This document shows, piece by piece, positions 15,359 to 24,422 of a stretch of 64,000 nt of DNA; within the stretch, counting starts at the first letter, position 1, and each line of letters starts with the position of its first letter. A program made the translations under genes and the position numbers. The notes under the pieces are model-generated. The model made no database searches, was not told the DNA's origin, and saw only the letters and a list, made by a program, of their open reading frames with translations. The DNA comes from Dethiosulfovibrio faecalis (GTDB lineage Bacteria; Synergistota; Synergistia; Synergistales; Dethiosulfovibrionaceae): positions 1 through 64,000 of the forward strand of contig NZ_JAKGUE010000013.1 in the NCBI RefSeq assembly GCF_021568795.1, given 5' to 3'.

Positions 15359-17032
15359 TTAGAACAATCCGGAGATTCTTCCGTTTTCGTCCACGTCTAT
15401 CGCCAGAGCGGCCGGTTTCTTGGGCAGACCCGGCATGGTCATTATGGAACCGGTTATGGCCACTATGAATCCGGCTCCGGCGGAGGCCCTTACCTCTCTG
15501 ACCGTTACGGTGAAGCCGGTAGGGCGGCCCTTCTTCGCCGGGTCGTCGGATATGGAGGCCTGGGTCTTGGCCATGCAGATCAGGAGGTCGTCCAGACCGA
15601 GATCGTGGATAGCCTTTAGGTCCTTCTCCGCTTTGTCGGTGAAACTGACTCCGTCGGCTCCGTAGATCTCAGTGGCTATCTTGGTGATCTTCTCCTTGGG
15701 GCTCAGCTTCTCGTCGTAGAGGAAGCGGAAATCGTTCTTCTCGTCGCAGGCGGCTATGACCTTCTCCGCCAGGTCGATTCCTCCCTCGCCTCCCTTGGCC
15801 CATATCTCAGACAGGGCCACCGGGGCGCCCAGGGCGGCGCATTTCTCCTCGACCAGCTTGAGCTCCTCTGGCGTGTCGGTGGGGAAGGCGTTGATAGCCA
15901 CCACCACGGGAAGCCCGAAGCTCTTCATGTTCTCTATATGTTTCTCCAGGTTGGGGATACCGGCGGCGAGGGCGTCCATGTTAACCTCGCCCAGCTTCTC
16001 CTTGGAAACTCCCCCGTGCATCTTGAGGGCCCTTACCGTGGCCACTATCACCACCGCGTTCGGCTTCAGACCGGCCAGACGACACTTGATGTCCAGAAAC
16101 TTCTCCGCGCCCAGGTCGGCGGCGAAGCCCGCCTCGGTCACGAAGTAATCCGCCAGCTTCAGGCCGTACTTGGTGGCCATGACGCTGTTGCAGCCGTGGG
16201 CTATGTTGGCGAAGGGGCCGCCGTGTATGAAGGCCGGAACGTGCTCCAAGGTCTGCACCAGGTTGGGCTTGAGGGCGTCCTTCAGCAGCATCGCCATGGC
16301 TCCCTGGGCTCCCAGGTCTCCCGCCGTCACAGCCTTGCCATCGTAGTCGTAGGCCACGATGATCTTGGCGAGCCTCTCCTTGAGGTCCGAGATCCCCGAG
16401 GCGAGACAGAGAATGGCCATTACCTCCGAAGCCACCGTTATGTCGAAGCCGTCCTCTCTGGGCATGCCGTGGGGTTTGCCCCCGAGGCCTATGACTGTAT
16501 GTCTCAGGGCCCTGTCGTTCATGTCCAGAACCCTCTTCAAGACGACCCTGCGGGGATCGATGTTCAGCTCGTTGCCCTGCTGTATCGAGTTGTCCAGCAT
16601 CGCGGCGAGGAGATTGTGGGCCGAGGTTATGGCGTGGAGGTCTCCGGTGAAGTGGATGTTGATGTCCTCCATAGGCACGACCTGGCTGTAACCGCCTCCG
16701 GCGGCTCCGCCCTTGACTCCGAAAACCGGGCCAAGAGATGGCTCTCTGAGGGCCAGGGTGGTCTTCTTTCCCAGCTTGGCCAGGGCCTGGGCTAGGCCTA
16801 CCGACGTGGTGGTCTTTCCCTCTCCAGCCGGGGTGGGGGTGATGGCCGTCACCAGGATGAGCTTGCCGTCCTCCTCGTCCTTGATACGGTTCCACAGATC
16901 GTAGGACACCTTGGCCTTGTACTTGCCGTAGTGCTCCAGGTCGTCCTCCTCTATGCCGAGTTGGGCGGCCACCTCCGTTATGGGTTTCATCTTAGCCTGC
17001 TGGGCTATCTCGATGTCCGAGAGAAATGCCAT
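15359..17032 (-). CDS. fhs: Formate-tetrahydrofolate ligase
   Basis: A 557-residue cytoplasmic enzyme joining formate to tetrahydrofolate with ATP, or running in reverse to make ATP during amino-acid catabolism. The P loop [13 protein letters not shown] (about 64-76), the region [20 protein letters not shown] and the conserved NxFxTDT-like [12 protein letters not shown] are all present, and the length is the family norm. The ATG at 17032 follows GGAGGAG by 9 bases; six further residues upstream would use a worse site. It is the last of three leftward genes glyA-like, dsdA, fhs, which suggests C1 units from serine or glycine are drained to formate. Confidence 0.96.
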   Translation of the reverse strand: MAFLSDIEIAQQAKMKPITEVAAQLGIEEDDLEHYGKYKAKVSYDLWNRIKDEEDGKLILVTAITPTPAGEGKTTTSVGLAQALAKLGKKTTLALREPSLGPVFGVKGGAAGGGYSQVVPMEDINIHFTGDLHAITSAHNLLAAMLDNSIQQGNELNIDPRRVVLKRVLDMNDRALRHTVIGLGGKPHGMPREDGFDITVASEVMAILCLASGISDLKERLAKIIVAYDYDGKAVTAGDLGAQGAMAMLLKDALKPNLVQTLEHVPAFIHGGPFANIAHGCNSVMATKYGLKLADYFVTEAGFAADLGAEKFLDIKCRLAGLKPNAVVIVATVRALKMHGGVSKEKLGEVNMDALAAGIPNLEKHIENMKSFGLPVVVAINAFPTDTPEELKLVEEKCAALGAPVALSEIWAKGGEGGIDLAEKVIAACDEKNDFRFLYDEKLSPKEKITKIATEIYGADGVSFTDKAEKDLKAIHDLGLDDLLICMAKTQASISDDPAKKGRPTGFTVTVREVRASAGAGFIVAITGSIMTMPGLPKKPAALAIDVDENGRISGLF

Positions 17033-17122
17033 GTAAGAACTCCTCCTCACTCTTTTGTCTCGTTTTTGGGACGCTCTGTCCCTTTTTTGCTCTTCAAAGA
17101 TCTTACCTCACATTTCGATCGA

Positions 17123-18415
17123 TCACAAGTCCGTTTGATCGGGTAAAACGGGGTCCTTCAACAGGTTCCGTCCTTTTTTCAACATATCTTCGTATAATTC
17201 GTCCGGCAGAAAGCTTCCTCCTGTAAGCCAGGATATCGCCGTCTCGCCGGGAAGCGGAGAGAGCAGCAACGGGCCCTGCAATCCTGCCGTCGCCGAGGGT
17301 TCTGTCTTGACCGACTCGGAACGGTCCATCAGATATTGAAGCTCGTAAAGGCGGTCGTCCTCCACGGTCATAACCCCGTCTATAAGATTGCGGCAGATGG
17401 ACCATACCAGTTTCGAAGGGGCTCCGACGGCAAGGCCGTCCGCCTCGGTGATCCCGTCTATGCCGTAATCCGAGACGGTGATATCCGGGGTGTCCTGTAC
17501 CATGGCCAGGGCCATACAGGGAGCGTGGGTCGGCTCTACGAACCAACATTTGACCGAGTCTCCGTAAAGCTGTTTGAGTCCGAAGGCTATTCCTCCGGGA
17601 GCTCCTCCGACTCCACACGGTAGATACACCCTGAGCGGGTGTTTGTCGTCGACGACGATCTTCATCTCCTTGAGTTGATTTCTAAGCCTGAGAGCTGCCA
17701 CGGCGTATCCCACAAACAGGAGTCGGGAGTTCTCGTCGTCGACGAAGTGACAGGTTTTGTCCTCACGGCAAATCCTCCGGCCTTCCGATACGGCGGTACT
17801 GTAATCGTCGTCGTGCTCTACCACCTTTACGCCCTTGGATCTCAAAAGTTCCTTTTTCCAGTTTTTTGCGTCTCTGGACATATGTACCGTCACGTTAAAG
17901 CCCAGCTCGGCGGACATCACCCCTATGCTGATCCCCAGGTTTCCAGTGGATCCTACCGCTACAGAGTGATGGGAGAACAGTTCCTTGAACTCCGGTTCTT
18001 CCAGAACCCGATAGTCTCGGTCTATCTCGAGTTTCCCCGATCTCAGAGCTATAGCCTCCGCGAGGGCGAGTATCTCGTGGATTCCCCCTCTGGCCTTTAT
18101 GGAGCCCGCCACAGGCAGGTCGTTGTCTTTCTTTAACAGCAGCCTCGGGAGGGTGGTTCCGTAGGATTTTTCCAATGCTTTTTTCAGTTTTCCCGCCTCG
18201 GATAGAGGTGATTCTATGATCCCGTCCGCCGTCTTCGGAAAACGGGAGGCCAGATAGGGTGCGAAGCGATGGAGCCTTCCGTCGGCATCGGCTACGTCCG
18301 ACATGGTCAAAGGGAGCTTTCTCAAGATTTCCGCAGCGGGAGATCTTCTGTCGTTTTCCCAGAACATGGGCTTTTTTCCCCTCAAAGATCTCAGTGTATC
18401 GTCTTTTTTGTCCAT
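17123..18415 (-). CDS. dsdA: D-serine ammonia-lyase
   Basis: A 430-residue PLP enzyme that turns D-serine into pyruvate and ammonia. The Schiff-base lysine lies in DLPVAGSIKARGGIHE, matching the DsdA consensus, and the glycine loop SVAVGSTGNLG that holds the PLP phosphate follows. Another family block is LPCGVGGAPGGIAFGLKQ. Length agrees with E. coli DsdA (442). It lies 28 bases downstream of a divergent glyA-like gene and 90 bases upstream of fhs, with no terminator of the right polarity between, so the three are probably co-transcribed. No DsdC regulator is present. Confidence 0.93.
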   Translation of the reverse strand: MDKKDDTLRSLRGKKPMFWENDRRSPAAEILRKLPLTMSDVADADGRLHRFAPYLASRFPKTADGIIESPLSEAGKLKKALEKSYGTTLPRLLLKKDNDLPVAGSIKARGGIHEILALAEAIALRSGKLEIDRDYRVLEEPEFKELFSHHSVAVGSTGNLGISIGVMSAELGFNVTVHMSRDAKNWKKELLRSKGVKVVEHDDDYSTAVSEGRRICREDKTCHFVDDENSRLLFVGYAVAALRLRNQLKEMKIVVDDKHPLRVYLPCGVGGAPGGIAFGLKQLYGDSVKCWFVEPTHAPCMALAMVQDTPDITVSDYGIDGITEADGLAVGAPSKLVWSICRNLIDGVMTVEDDRLYELQYLMDRSESVKTEPSATAGLQGPLLLSPLPGETAISWLTGGSFLPDELYEDMLKKGRNLLKDPVLPDQTDL

Positions 18416-18443
18416 AGGTTCAACCTCCCTGAAGTTGATAGTT

Positions 18444-19661
18444 TCACAGAATGGAGGAGGGGAATCGGCGACATAATTCGGCAGTTTCCTCCAATACGTT
18501 CTTTCCCGAAAGGGCCCTGGAGATGAGGGCTGCGACGGTCTCCATCTCCGATGGGCCCATTCCCCTCATGGCCGCCACCGTGGTGCCTATCCTTATGCCG
18601 CTGGCTATCCAGGGCTGTAGGGGGTCGAAAGGGATCCCGTTTCTGTTGACCGTGATTCCCGAGCTCTCCAGAAGCCCTTCGCCCTCCTTGCCGGTGATAT
18701 TAAGGTTCCTCAGGTCCAACAAGACTATGTGACTGTCGGTTCCTCCTGTCACTGTTCGGAGCCCTCGTCTCGTCAGCCCCGAGGCCAGGGCCCTCGCGTC
18801 GTCCACGATGCGTCCGGCCAATACCTTGAATTCCTTGGTCGCAGCTATGGCGAAGCAGGCCGCCTTTGCCGCTACCAGAGAGGTTATCATCGATCCCTGA
18901 TGGCCCGGGAATATGGCCAGGTCGATCTCCTTGGCGTATTTTTCACGGCAGAGGATACAGCCACCTCTGGGACCCGGCAGGGTTTTGTAAAGGGAGAAGG
19001 TCACGAAGTCGCAAAAAGGAACGGGGTTTACGTGAATTCCGGCGGCTATCAGTCCTGCCGTATGGGCAACGTCGGCCAGTAGCATCGCCCCCGATTCGTC
19101 CGCTATTTCCCTGAAGGTTTTCCAGTCGATCTCTCTGGGATAGCTGCTGCCTCCCCCCACTATCAGTTTGGGCCTGTATCTCATAGCCATATCTCGGAGT
19201 TGGTCCAGGTCTATGAGCTCGTCGTCTTTTCTCACCCCGTAATGTACGAATCGGTAAATTCTGCTGGCTATGTTTTTTTTGTGCCCGTGAGATAGATGTC
19301 CTCCCGACGACATATCCATGGATAGCACCGTGTCTCCCGGTTCCAGCACCGCCTGATACACAGCCAGGTTGGTGTTTGTACCGCAATGGGGCTGGACGTT
19401 TACGTGTTCCGCTCCGAACAGGGCTTTCGCCCTCTCTATAGCCAAGGTCTCTATCTCGTCCAGATATATCCCTCCGGCGTAGTATCTCTTGCCGGGATAT
19501 CCCTCTATGGTTCGGTTGGATAGACAGCTGCCGGAGATCTCCAGAATGGCTCGAGGGGCTATACTCTGAGATGCGACCATGTCGAGATGGTTTCTCTGTC
19601 TGTTCCTCTCAGCCTCTATGAGCTCTGCCAGCCGTACGTCGTCTTTCAAGTTGAATGCCAT
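18444..19661 (-). CDS. Divergent serine hydroxymethyltransferase-like PLP enzyme
   Basis: A 405-residue fold-type I PLP enzyme clearly related to GlyA. Retained by E. coli numbering: the PLP lysine (K229, YKTLPGPRGG), Glu57 and Tyr65 (IEGYPGKRYY) and the carboxylate Arg363 (SGIRIGT). Altered: the PLP-stacking His126 is Ser (DMSSGGHLSHG instead of LAHGGHLTHG), Tyr55 is Thr, His228 before the lysine is Tyr, and the ASEN motif is ASQS. The start at 19661 follows GGGAGGG by 9 bases. These changes argue against ordinary SHMT activity and for a related aldolase or another hydroxymethyl-type reaction. Its place before dsdA and fhs points to serine-type substrates. Confidence 0.85.
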   Translation of the reverse strand: MAFNLKDDVRLAELIEAERNRQRNHLDMVASQSIAPRAILEISGSCLSNRTIEGYPGKRYYAGGIYLDEIETLAIERAKALFGAEHVNVQPHCGTNTNLAVYQAVLEPGDTVLSMDMSSGGHLSHGHKKNIASRIYRFVHYGVRKDDELIDLDQLRDMAMRYRPKLIVGGGSSYPREIDWKTFREIADESGAMLLADVAHTAGLIAAGIHVNPVPFCDFVTFSLYKTLPGPRGGCILCREKYAKEIDLAIFPGHQGSMITSLVAAKAACFAIAATKEFKVLAGRIVDDARALASGLTRRGLRTVTGGTDSHIVLLDLRNLNITGKEGEGLLESSGITVNRNGIPFDPLQPWIASGIRIGTTVAAMRGMGPSEMETVAALISRALSGKNVLEETAELCRRFPSSIL

Positions 19662-19712
19662 CGTGAGTATCCCTCCCGAAGTCGTTTTGTTTAGACTAGA
19701 GGGAAAAACGCA

Positions 19713-19766
19713 AAAAGGCAATCGGTATTTTCCCGATTTTTCTACGGAAAATCCCGATCGCCTTTT
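19713..19766 (-). terminator. Terminator after the FmdE gene
   Basis: Outer stem AAAAGGC/GCCTTTT plus ATCGG/CCGAT with one mismatch, and an inner ATTTTCC/GGAAAAT stem. It separates the FmdE gene from the glyA-like operon on the minus strand. Confidence 0.65.
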
Positions 19767-19778
19767 CTGACTCCTACT

Positions 19779-20315
19779 TCATCTTTCTCCGTGTCTCTCC
19801 CTGTAGCAGGGAAGGCAATAGACCTCTCCATCCATGTTTCTGGTCATGGATTCCATGGTTCCCTCGCCGCATCCGGCACAGATAAGGGTGTTCTCCCTGA
19901 ACGCCTTCGGGGGAAGTTCCTCCCTCGGCGCCCCTAATTTAAAGAGCTCTTCCAAAGGGGCCTCCAGCAGATAGAGCCTGTATTCCTCCCTGTCCATCTC
20001 CCTGTTTAGGTTCGGTCTCAGGACCATCCTGATTCCCTTGCCGTCTCTACGTCGGTAGAAGGTGAAGGCCACCTTCCCGTAGTGATGGAGTACGAGGTTT
20101 CCTTTTCCCAGGGTGCAGTTAGTCATGTGCTGGATGGCGTCGATTCCGCACATATCGGTCTCGGATATGCATACCAGTTCCTCGTCTCCGTCGCCTTCTC
20201 CCAACTCCTTCAAAGCCAGTTCAGAAGCCCTTATCCCTATGGCCAGTCCAGGACACCGATGGCCGTGAAACCTCTCTACCTCGTCGTATTTGTTCGCTTT
20301 TTTGTCCTTATTCAA
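19779..20315 (-). CDS. FmdE family protein with C-terminal zinc ribbon
   Basis: A 178-residue protein of the FmdE family (formylmethanofuran dehydrogenase subunit E-like). The N-terminal domain has FHGHRCPGLAIGIRA, then CISETDMCGIDAIQHMTNCT and GKGNLVLHHYGKVAFTFYRR, a nearly perfect match to the family. The C terminus has a four-Cys zinc ribbon (CAGCG and CLPCY). TTG at 20315 lies 8 bases after GGGGAGGGG and is the preferred start; the open frame reaches 20384 without a ribosome site. No methanofuran pathway is present, so a metal-binding or molybdenum/tungsten-enzyme accessory role is inferred. It is divergent from a secreted tandem FmdE-like protein. Confidence 0.85.
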   Translation of the reverse strand: MNKDKKANKYDEVERFHGHRCPGLAIGIRASELALKELGEGDGDEELVCISETDMCGIDAIQHMTNCTLGKGNLVLHHYGKVAFTFYRRRDGKGIRMVLRPNLNREMDREEYRLYLLEAPLEELFKLGAPREELPPKAFRENTLICAGCGEGTMESMTRNMDGEVYCLPCYRERHGER

Positions 20316-20404
20316 AGCTATTTCCCCTCCCCGATTAGTCCAAAACATTTCCCGTATTTTGTTCCATAGTCGCTGAAAGGGCAAGGCTTTTTGTATACCT
20401 GTGC

Positions 20405-20434
20405 TTGACCGTAGCGATGGAACAGGTGTATCCT
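20405..20434 (+). promoter_or_regulatory. Promoter of the secreted FmdE-like gene
   Basis: -35 TTGACC (20405-20410), 18-base spacer, -10 TATCCT (20429-20434). Flanking ACCTGT and ACAGGT form a spaced inverted repeat around the -35, which could be an operator. Confidence 0.5.
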
Positions 20435-20491
20435 GCCGGTGGAGTTAGCATCACAAAACTAAGTTTTATAAAACGAGAGGAGCAGTGTGTG

Positions 20492-21805
20492 ATGAAGCGA
20501 GTTTTGCGTTTTTCCCTTTTTGCCTTGGTCGTCGCTTTAGTGGCGACCTCGGTCTTTTCTCTGGAGGTGTCTACTGCCTTCGCCTGGTCCGCCGAAAGTG
20601 ACGATAAAGAATTCTCTTATCTCCTAAGGGATGGTTCTCTTTCCTGTATAGCCGAGAAAGGCACGGTAAAGACTTTTTCCATGGCCGAGTCCTGCATGGA
20701 AGGAGAGGGCGATTCCCGCCACGCTTGTCTGTGCATGGCCATGGCCTATAGGGTGGCTCAGATAGTTTCGGGGGCCTGGAGCGACGGATTTTTCCATCCC
20801 GAGGACGTCATGGTTGCTACGGGATGGAACTCCGATGGAGCGGAGGAGCTTTTCTGCGATCTCCTTGGTGTGGATTCCGTGACCTACGGTGTGGACGGTT
20901 CTGTCACGAAACCCGGTGATATGACCCTTTTGGACTGTTGGTATAGAATCTCAATAAAATCGCTGGGTAAAACCTTTACCTTTAGGGGGACAGAGAAGAT
21001 TTTGACGGAGGATTTCCTGACCCTCAGACGTAAGGTAAAAGGAGGCGGAGGAACCGATGAGGAGAAAAAAGTCCTTGCCGCCAAGAAGATGGTGCTCTGG
21101 AACTCCATTCAGGAGAATCCTTTCGACGGGGGGTTTGAGGTGCGAGAATCAGAAACTGCAAGATGTCTCTGCGATGTCGTTCCTACCTCTACCCTTTACT
21201 ACGTTCTCTCCGACGATGTGGTGAGGAGCATGGATCTTCCCGATGCGGCTAAAGAGGATAACGGTTCAGGAGGAACCAAGATCTGCCTATGTCAGACAGT
21301 GGCCTTCAGGGTATCCCAAATGGTGTCCTCCAGTTGGTCCGACGGGATATTCCATCCCGAGGACATCTCCGTGGAGACCGGCTGGAATACCGATGGTCCC
21401 TTAGAGTTCTGGGTAGGCCAGATGGGCATGAGCTCCGAGGACGTAGTCATATCCAGTTCCGCCACCTCTGGAGACAGGCTCTCTCTGGCGGACTGCTGGT
21501 ACAAGGTGACGATAAAGTCTACCGGAGAGACCTACGTCGTCCGAGGGACCTCGGACCTTTACGTCTCGGACTTTCTAGCTCTTCGTGCTCTCTTCAAACA
21601 AGGGAAAGCTACGGATGAACAGACGAAGAGGATGAAAGAGCTAAGGGCGAAGACGGTGAATAATATCTGTTGTTCTCCCTTTGTCGCTAAGTTTTCGTCG
21701 GAAAGGCAAGAATCTAAAAAGGTAGGCTCCAGTGGCTGTTCCGTTTCTCCTTTCTCAGTCGTCTCCTTGGTTCTGTTGGCTCCTCTGGTTGCCCTCCGTA
21801 GGTAA
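20492..21805 (+). CDS. Secreted tandem FmdE-like protein with Synerg-CTERM-type tail
   Basis: A 437-residue exported protein. A signal peptide (about 1-30, ending STAFA) is followed by two copies of a domain of about 180 residues. The copies align at CLCMAMAYRVAQ/CLCQTVAFRVSQ, WSDGFFHPED/WSDGIFHPED, TGWNSDG/TGWNTDG and LLDCWYRISIKS/LADCWYKVTIKS. The opening resembles the HGHxCPG region of FmdE but the first His and the Pro are not kept in the second copy. The C terminus has Gly/Ser, one Cys, a hydrophobic stretch and a final Arg pair, the form of the Synerg-CTERM surface-sorting signal. The ATG at 20492 follows AGGAG by 9 bases. Ligand unknown; it is head-to-head with a cytoplasmic FmdE gene. 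Confidence 0.75.
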   Translation: MKRVLRFSLFALVVALVATSVFSLEVSTAFAWSAESDDKEFSYLLRDGSLSCIAEKGTVKTFSMAESCMEGEGDSRHACLCMAMAYRVAQIVSGAWSDGFFHPEDVMVATGWNSDGAEELFCDLLGVDSVTYGVDGSVTKPGDMTLLDCWYRISIKSLGKTFTFRGTEKILTEDFLTLRRKVKGGGGTDEEKKVLAAKKMVLWNSIQENPFDGGFEVRESETARCLCDVVPTSTLYYVLSDDVVRSMDLPDAAKEDNGSGGTKICLCQTVAFRVSQMVSSSWSDGIFHPEDISVETGWNTDGPLEFWVGQMGMSSEDVVISSSATSGDRLSLADCWYKVTIKSTGETYVVRGTSDLYVSDFLALRALFKQGKATDEQTKRMKELRAKTVNNICCSPFVAKFSSERQESKKVGSSGCSVSPFSVVSLVLLAPLVALRR

Positions 21806-21827
21806 AATACACGAATAGAGGAGATCT

Positions 21828-21858
21828 AAAGGCCGCCCTGTCAGAGGCGGCCTTTTTC
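21828..21858. terminator. Terminator after the secreted FmdE-like gene
   Basis: A 10-bp stem AAAGGCCGCC/GGCGGCCTTT followed by T's, between convergent genes; usable in both directions. Confidence 0.8.
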
Positions 21859-21862
21859 GTGA

Positions 21863-22792
21863 TTATATCGTAGCTATCATTTTCTCTATATCTACCTTAT
21901 GAGGCAACATTCCGTTGTCGAACAGAAAATCCTGGGTTCTCTTCAGTTCCTCCACATCGGAAGGGCGAATCGTGGAGTCGAAGTCGTAGAGGGGGAGCAT
22001 TGTCTTTACGTCGTCGACGGAGAGTCCCGTCTCTTCCGCCGTTATCTCTATGGCTCTCGTCCTGTCGCTATCCAGGAGATTGACGCTCTCCTCGTCCACC
22101 TTCATAAAACGTCGAACCAGATCGGGGGCGTCCCTGAGAAGCTCTCCTCTGACAGCGATAACGGTGGTGGCGTCCACCAGGCCTTCCCCCGTCGTTATTA
22201 TCCTAGCCCCCCGTTCGGTTGATCTCAGTACAGCGGGTCCGGCGGCCAGACAGGCGTCTACGCTCCCGTTCATCATCGCCGTAACCCCGTCGGCCAGCCC
22301 CATTCCGAGGAACTGAACGTCGTTTACCGACAACCCCTCTCTTTTCAGAGCCGCTACCAGCAGCTGATGGAGTATGGTCCCTTTAGGACCTGCGATTTTC
22401 TTCCCCTTGAGATCGGCGATTGACGCGATGTCTTTGTCCTTTGCCAGTACTGTAAAGGCCTTAGGTGAACGGGCGAATATGCCTATCACCTTCAGGTCGA
22501 CCCCGTTGGCGTAGGCCAGAATAGCCGATGTTCCACCGAGACAGTTTGCTACGTCCACCGACCCGGAGGCAAGACCGGCGGTCTGCTTGGGCCCGGCGGT
22601 CAATTCGGGGTGAGACACGGTGAAATCGGGAAAGGCTTTTTCTATGAGTTTCAGTTCCTTCTGTAGGATAGACGGCACGTTGAGTGGGGCCTTTACGTAC
22701 GTCACGCTGAGTTCCTTTTCCTTCGCCGTCGTCTGTACGACAGTGGATGCCAGGATGACTGCGGCTACTACGGTTATGGCCATTCTCTTCAA
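21863..22792 (-). CDS. NitT/TauT-type ABC transporter substrate-binding protein
   Basis: A roughly 309-residue exported binding protein of the SsuA/TauA/ThiY fold. It has a signal peptide (about 1-25), then LSVTYVKAPLNVPSILQKEL, SGSVDVANCLGGTSAILAYANGVDLKVIGI and IADLKGKKIAGPKGTILHQLL, the usual landmarks. The start is either TTG 22792 (12 bases after AAAGGAG) or ATG 22783; both keep the signal peptide. It is the last gene of a permease-ATPase-receptor operon. The family takes up alkanesulfonates, taurine, nitrate or pyrimidines, and nothing in the sequence decides which. Confidence 0.85.
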   Translation of the reverse strand: MKRMAITVVAAVILASTVVQTTAKEKELSVTYVKAPLNVPSILQKELKLIEKAFPDFTVSHPELTAGPKQTAGLASGSVDVANCLGGTSAILAYANGVDLKVIGIFARSPKAFTVLAKDKDIASIADLKGKKIAGPKGTILHQLLVAALKREGLSVNDVQFLGMGLADGVTAMMNGSVDACLAAGPAVLRSTERGARIITTGEGLVDATTVIAVRGELLRDAPDLVRRFMKVDEESVNLLDSDRTRAIEITAEETGLSVDDVKTMLPLYDFDSTIRPSDVEELKRTQDFLFDNGMLPHKVDIEKMIATI

Positions 22793-22799
22793 TCCAGAG

Positions 22800-23540
22800 T
22801 CAAGCTCCTTTCGACAGGGTCGATCGCGACGATCCCCCGTCATCGTCGAGGGATGCGAGGATCCCTGCTTTTAGTGTCTCCCTTTCCTGTAGGTTCATGG
22901 AGCTTGAGTTAACGTCCTCCATTACCGACAGGATCCTGCCTTTTCCCATTACGACTATTCTGGAAGCCAGAAAAATGGCCTCCTCGACGTCGTGTGTAAC
23001 CAGAACGACGGTCAATCCCCTTTTTTCTACCAAGAGAGCTAGATCCTGTTGTAGCTTTCTTCTGGTGAAATAATCCAGTGCTCCGAAAGGCTCGTCCATC
23101 AACAATATTTCCGGCTCGTAAGCCAATGCTCTTGCTAGGGCGACTCTTTGTGACATACCGCCGGAAAGTTGACTCGGCATGGCATTCTCGAAATATGACA
23201 ACCCGACCTGTTTCAATATCTCTTCGATTCGATCGGTATTCTCTGAGGTTTTGTCGAGCACGAGTTCGACGTTTTTTCTTACCGATAGCCAGGGCATAAG
23301 TCTCGGCTCTTGGAAGACGACCCCTACGGAATGCCCTCCTTTCATCACGATTTCTCCGGACGATGGAGGAGCGAGTCCGGCCATTAACCTCAGCATGGTC
23401 GTCTTTCCGCATCCGCTTTTGCCGAGGACTACCGTGAAGGATCCTATGGGGAACTCGATGGAGACGTTTTTCAGCGCTGTTATGTCGGATCGACCAGGCA
23501 CCGAAAATCTCTTATATATGGATTTAAGCTCACATTTCAT
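22800..23540 (-). CDS. NitT/TauT-type ABC transporter ATP-binding protein
   Basis: A 246-residue ABC ATPase of the SsuB/TauB group. Walker A is GKSGCGKTT (about 39-47), the Q loop VVFQEPRLMPWL is typical of this subfamily, the signature is LSGGMSQR, Walker B ILLMDEPFGALD, and the switch His lies in VLVTHDVEEA. It overlaps the permease gene by 11 bases and powers the importer with the permease and binding protein on either side. Confidence 0.92.
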   Translation of the reverse strand: MKCELKSIYKRFSVPGRSDITALKNVSIEFPIGSFTVVLGKSGCGKTTMLRLMAGLAPPSSGEIVMKGGHSVGVVFQEPRLMPWLSVRKNVELVLDKTSENTDRIEEILKQVGLSYFENAMPSQLSGGMSQRVALARALAYEPEILLMDEPFGALDYFTRRKLQQDLALLVEKRGLTVVLVTHDVEEAIFLASRIVVMGKGRILSVMEDVNSSSMNLQERETLKAGILASLDDDGGSSRSTLSKGA

Positions 23541-24303
23541 CGGAGGCGTTCCCCTTCCATGGGACCAATTTGCTGGATAGCTTTAGAAAGCCCCAGTCGG
23601 ATAGGCAGCCTATCACTCCCATGAGGATAACTCCCGCTACGATCACATCCGATCGCGAAAGTTGTTCCGCGTCGTGTATCACGTAGCCTATTCCGGACGA
23701 TGCTGCTATCAGTTCCGCTCCTATCAGCGAGCGCCAGCTGTACCCAAGCCCAAGCCTCATCCCCACCAGAATCGATGGAAGAGCGGACGGAACCAGGATC
23801 TCCCTGAAACGCCGTCTCCGGGACATCCGGAAGACTCGTCCCACCTCCAGGAGGCTTTCGTCGCATGAGACGACCCCTTCCTGGGTATTTAGGAGAATAG
23901 GGAAAAAGGTTGCCATGACTACGACGACTATCTTGGATATCTCCCCTATGCCGAACCATAATATCAACATGGGCATCACAGCGAGGGGAGGAACGTGTCG
24001 CAGAAAGTCCAGCGTGGGGTCGAACCACCTTCGAGAGCTCGATGAAAGTCCCAGCAAAAATCCCATTGGAACGGCTGTGATCACCGAAATGACGAATCCC
24101 GTAAAGACCCTGAAAAAGCTGGCCCCCATGTGGCGGACAAGGCTCCCGTCCATAGCCATTTCTTTGAGGGGTTTTATAACCTTGCAAGGAGCCGGAATAA
24201 CGTAATCGTTCCAGGCGTTCTGGTTCGAGCCGAGCCACCAAAGTAAAAGTATTGCCGCGGGGAAAACCGCTCCTCCGGCGAGGCGTTTAACGTCTCTTCT
24301 CAC
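23530..24303 (-). CDS. NitT/TauT-type ABC transporter permease
   Basis: A 257-residue inner-membrane permease with about six membrane segments. The EAA-type loop that contacts the ATPase is seen as the block from FRMSRRRRFREILVPSALPSI onward, followed by GMRLGLGYSWRSLIGAELIA, close to SsuC/TauC. The GTG start at 24303 is preceded by GGAGGAGG. First gene of the leftward importer operon, behind a good promoter. Confidence 0.92.
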   Translation of the reverse strand: MRRDVKRLAGGAVFPAAILLLWWLGSNQNAWNDYVIPAPCKVIKPLKEMAMDGSLVRHMGASFFRVFTGFVISVITAVPMGFLLGLSSSSRRWFDPTLDFLRHVPPLAVMPMLILWFGIGEISKIVVVVMATFFPILLNTQEGVVSCDESLLEVGRVFRMSRRRRFREILVPSALPSILVGMRLGLGYSWRSLIGAELIAASSGIGYVIHDAEQLSRSDVIVAGVILMGVIGCLSDWGFLKLSSKLVPWKGNASDEM

Positions 24304-24342
24304 CTTGCCTCCTCCTTGTTGTTGGTGTTACAACTTCAAAAT

Positions 24343-24371
24343 ATTGTACTACGGAATGTTAGAATGAGCAA
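24343..24371 (-). promoter_or_regulatory. Promoter of the NitT/TauT-type importer
   Basis: On the minus strand -35 TTGCTC (24366-24371), 17-base spacer, -10 TACAAT (24343-24348), followed by a leader of about 30 bases to the GTG at 24303. The -35 touches the preceding terminator palindrome. Confidence 0.6.
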
Positions 24372-24411
24372 ACGTAAGGCTCCGTCGATATATCGACGGA
24401 GCCTTACGTTT
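24370..24411 (-). terminator. Perfect 21-bp palindromic terminator after the FKBP gene
   Basis: A loopless 42-base perfect palindrome beginning AAACGTAAGGCTCCG. It lies just after the FKBP stop codon (minus strand). Confidence 0.8.
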
Positions 24412-24422
24412 GATGGTATTTG

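Noticed and set aside
17060-17090. GGGAC/GTCCC hairpin between dsdA and fhs as a terminator
   Set aside because: The T run lies on the plus-strand side; on the minus strand, where the genes are read, A's follow, so it should not terminate them.
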